Shown piece by piece: positions 63,194-64,000 of a stretch of DNA of 64,000 bases. Position 1 is the stretch's first letter, and every line of letters begins with the position of its first letter. The stretch is from the NCBI GenBank assembly GCA_963580455.1, contig OY756970.1, positions 9,176,001 to 9,240,000 on the forward strand. The letters are read 5' to 3'. Source of the stretch: Euonymus europaeus. Its lineage: Eukaryota > Streptophyta > Magnoliopsida > Celastrales > Celastraceae. A model generated the notes under the pieces. The model was not told the DNA's origin and searched no databases. It saw only the letters and a list, made by a program, of their open reading frames with translations. The translations under genes and the position numbers were made by a program.

Positions 63194-63990
63194 TTCCTAG
63201 ATTATTTCGATGCCAAAACCCGAACTTTCTATGACAAAAGGACAAAACCGTTTAAAGCTCCTTCGTAGATTGAGTTGAGCAACTTCGGACTATCAAAGTT
63301 GCTCGGTGTACACTTTTTTATTGTTCTTCTATGTCAAATTTTACGAGTATAAGCTTCCTAGATAATTTCGATGCCAAAACCCCATTTTTCGATGACAAAT
63401 GGACAAAATCGTTTAAAGCTCCTCTATAGAGTGAGTTGAGCAACTTCGGACGATCAAAGTTGCTCGGTGTACAGTTTTTATTATTCTTCTATGTCAAATT
63501 TTACGAGTATAAGCTTCCTAGATTATTTCGATGCGAAAACACGAACTTTATAAGAGAAATGGACAAAAACGTTAAAAAATCCTCCATAGAGATAGTTGAG
63601 GAACTTCGAACTATCAAAGTTGCTCGGTGTACACTTTTTATTGTTCTACTATGTCAAATTTTACGAGTATAAGCTTCCTAGATTATTTTGATGCCAAAAC
63701 CCCAACTTTCTATGACAAATGGACAAAAACGTTAAAAGATCCTTCATGGAGATAGTTGAGGAACTTCGAATCATCAAAGTTTCTCGGTGTACACTTTTTA
63801 TTGTTCTTCTATGTCAAATTTTACGAGTATAAGCTTCCTAGATTATTTCGATGCCAAAACCCGAACTTTCTATGACAAAAGGACAAAACCGTTTAAAGCT
63901 CCTTCGTAGATTGAGTTGAGCAACTTCGGACTATCAAAGTTGCTCGGTGTACACTTTTTTATTGTTCTTCTATGTCAAATTTTACGAGTA
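63090..63990 (+). repeat. 640 bp (4-monomer) tandem repeat at the window end
   Basis: The run with ccttcatggagatag, then acaaaaggac, ccttcgtagattgag and the seven-T unit, occurs at about 63095-63320 and again at about 63741-63960, spacing 640-641 bp. It runs to the window edge. Confidence 0.65.
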
Positions 63991-64000
63991 TAAGCTTCCT

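Larger units (their letters stand above)
46701..64000 (+). repeat. 160 bp centromere-type satellite array, right arm
   Basis: Continuation of the same satellite after the retrotransposon, same orientation and same monomer types. It resumes at ggtgtacactg, which is the next base of the monomer broken at 39541. The arm has its own higher-order structure (2080 bp and 2563 bp spacings) and runs off the window end. No non-satellite sequence of note is present in this arm. Confidence 0.97.

Noticed and set aside
1833..63672. Dozens of 60-104 codon open frames encoding near-identical peptides such as SNFGLSKLLGVHFLLFFYVKFYEY
   Set aside because: They are the satellite monomer read in frame, usually starting at TTG, and they stop within one or two monomers because 160 is not a multiple of three. 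Sequence conservation follows the DNA repeat, not codons; there is no start or expression context.
1..64000. CENP-B box in the satellite monomer
   Set aside because: Some monomers contain TTCG followed four bases later by A (ttcgaatcatc), but the CGGG half of the box is absent. This is a partial match expected by chance.

Overview
The window is plant satellite DNA interrupted by one LTR retrotransposon; I see no cellular protein-coding gene and no RNA gene. About 57 kb (1-39541 and 46701-64000) is a head-to-tail, A+T-rich array of a ~160 bp monomer, roughly 355 copies, all in the same orientation. Each monomer divides into four diverged ~40 bp subunits. A plant origin is indicated by the retrotransposon: an Athila/Tat-like Ty3/gypsy element with a primer binding site matching plant tRNA-Asp. 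The 160 bp period with a 4 x 40 bp substructure is what I recall being reported for the carrot (Daucus) centromeric satellite Cent-Dc. I offer Apiaceae/carrot centromeric DNA as a hypothesis, not an identification.

Layout. 1-8810: a mosaic of monomer types with duplications such as 1922 bp (12 monomers). 8811-18875: a homogeneous higher-order repeat (HOR) of seven monomers, 1121 bp, about nine copies; within it, alternate copies carry alternate variants, so a 2242 bp doublet has itself been amplified. 18876-27100: mosaic again, in part a copy of 1.8-4.8 kb lying 17.1-17.6 kb away. 27101-30640: a 1442 bp (9-mer) HOR. 31.1-33.8 kb: a 2243 bp spaced duplication. 35125-38670: a 1602 bp (10-mer) HOR. 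39542-46700: the retrotransposon, on the minus strand. 49570-53755: a 2080 bp (13-mer) tandem duplication. 58950-63193: a duplication spaced 2563 bp.

The retrotransposon (about 7.16 kb) has two 1233 bp LTRs differing at six sites by eye, a tRNA-Asp primer site, a polypurine tract and one intact 915-codon gag-protease frame. The frame lacks reverse transcriptase, RNase H and the integrase core. Its C-terminus resembles the end of an integrase, so the element looks like a non-autonomous deletion derivative that keeps an open gag-pro frame and would depend on an autonomous relative for copying and integration. It sits precisely inside one satellite monomer with no visible target-site duplication; unoccupied paralogous copies of the site lie at about 57.27 and 61.38 kb.

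The many 60-104 codon open frames in the satellite are products of the repeat sequence itself and are not annotated as genes.
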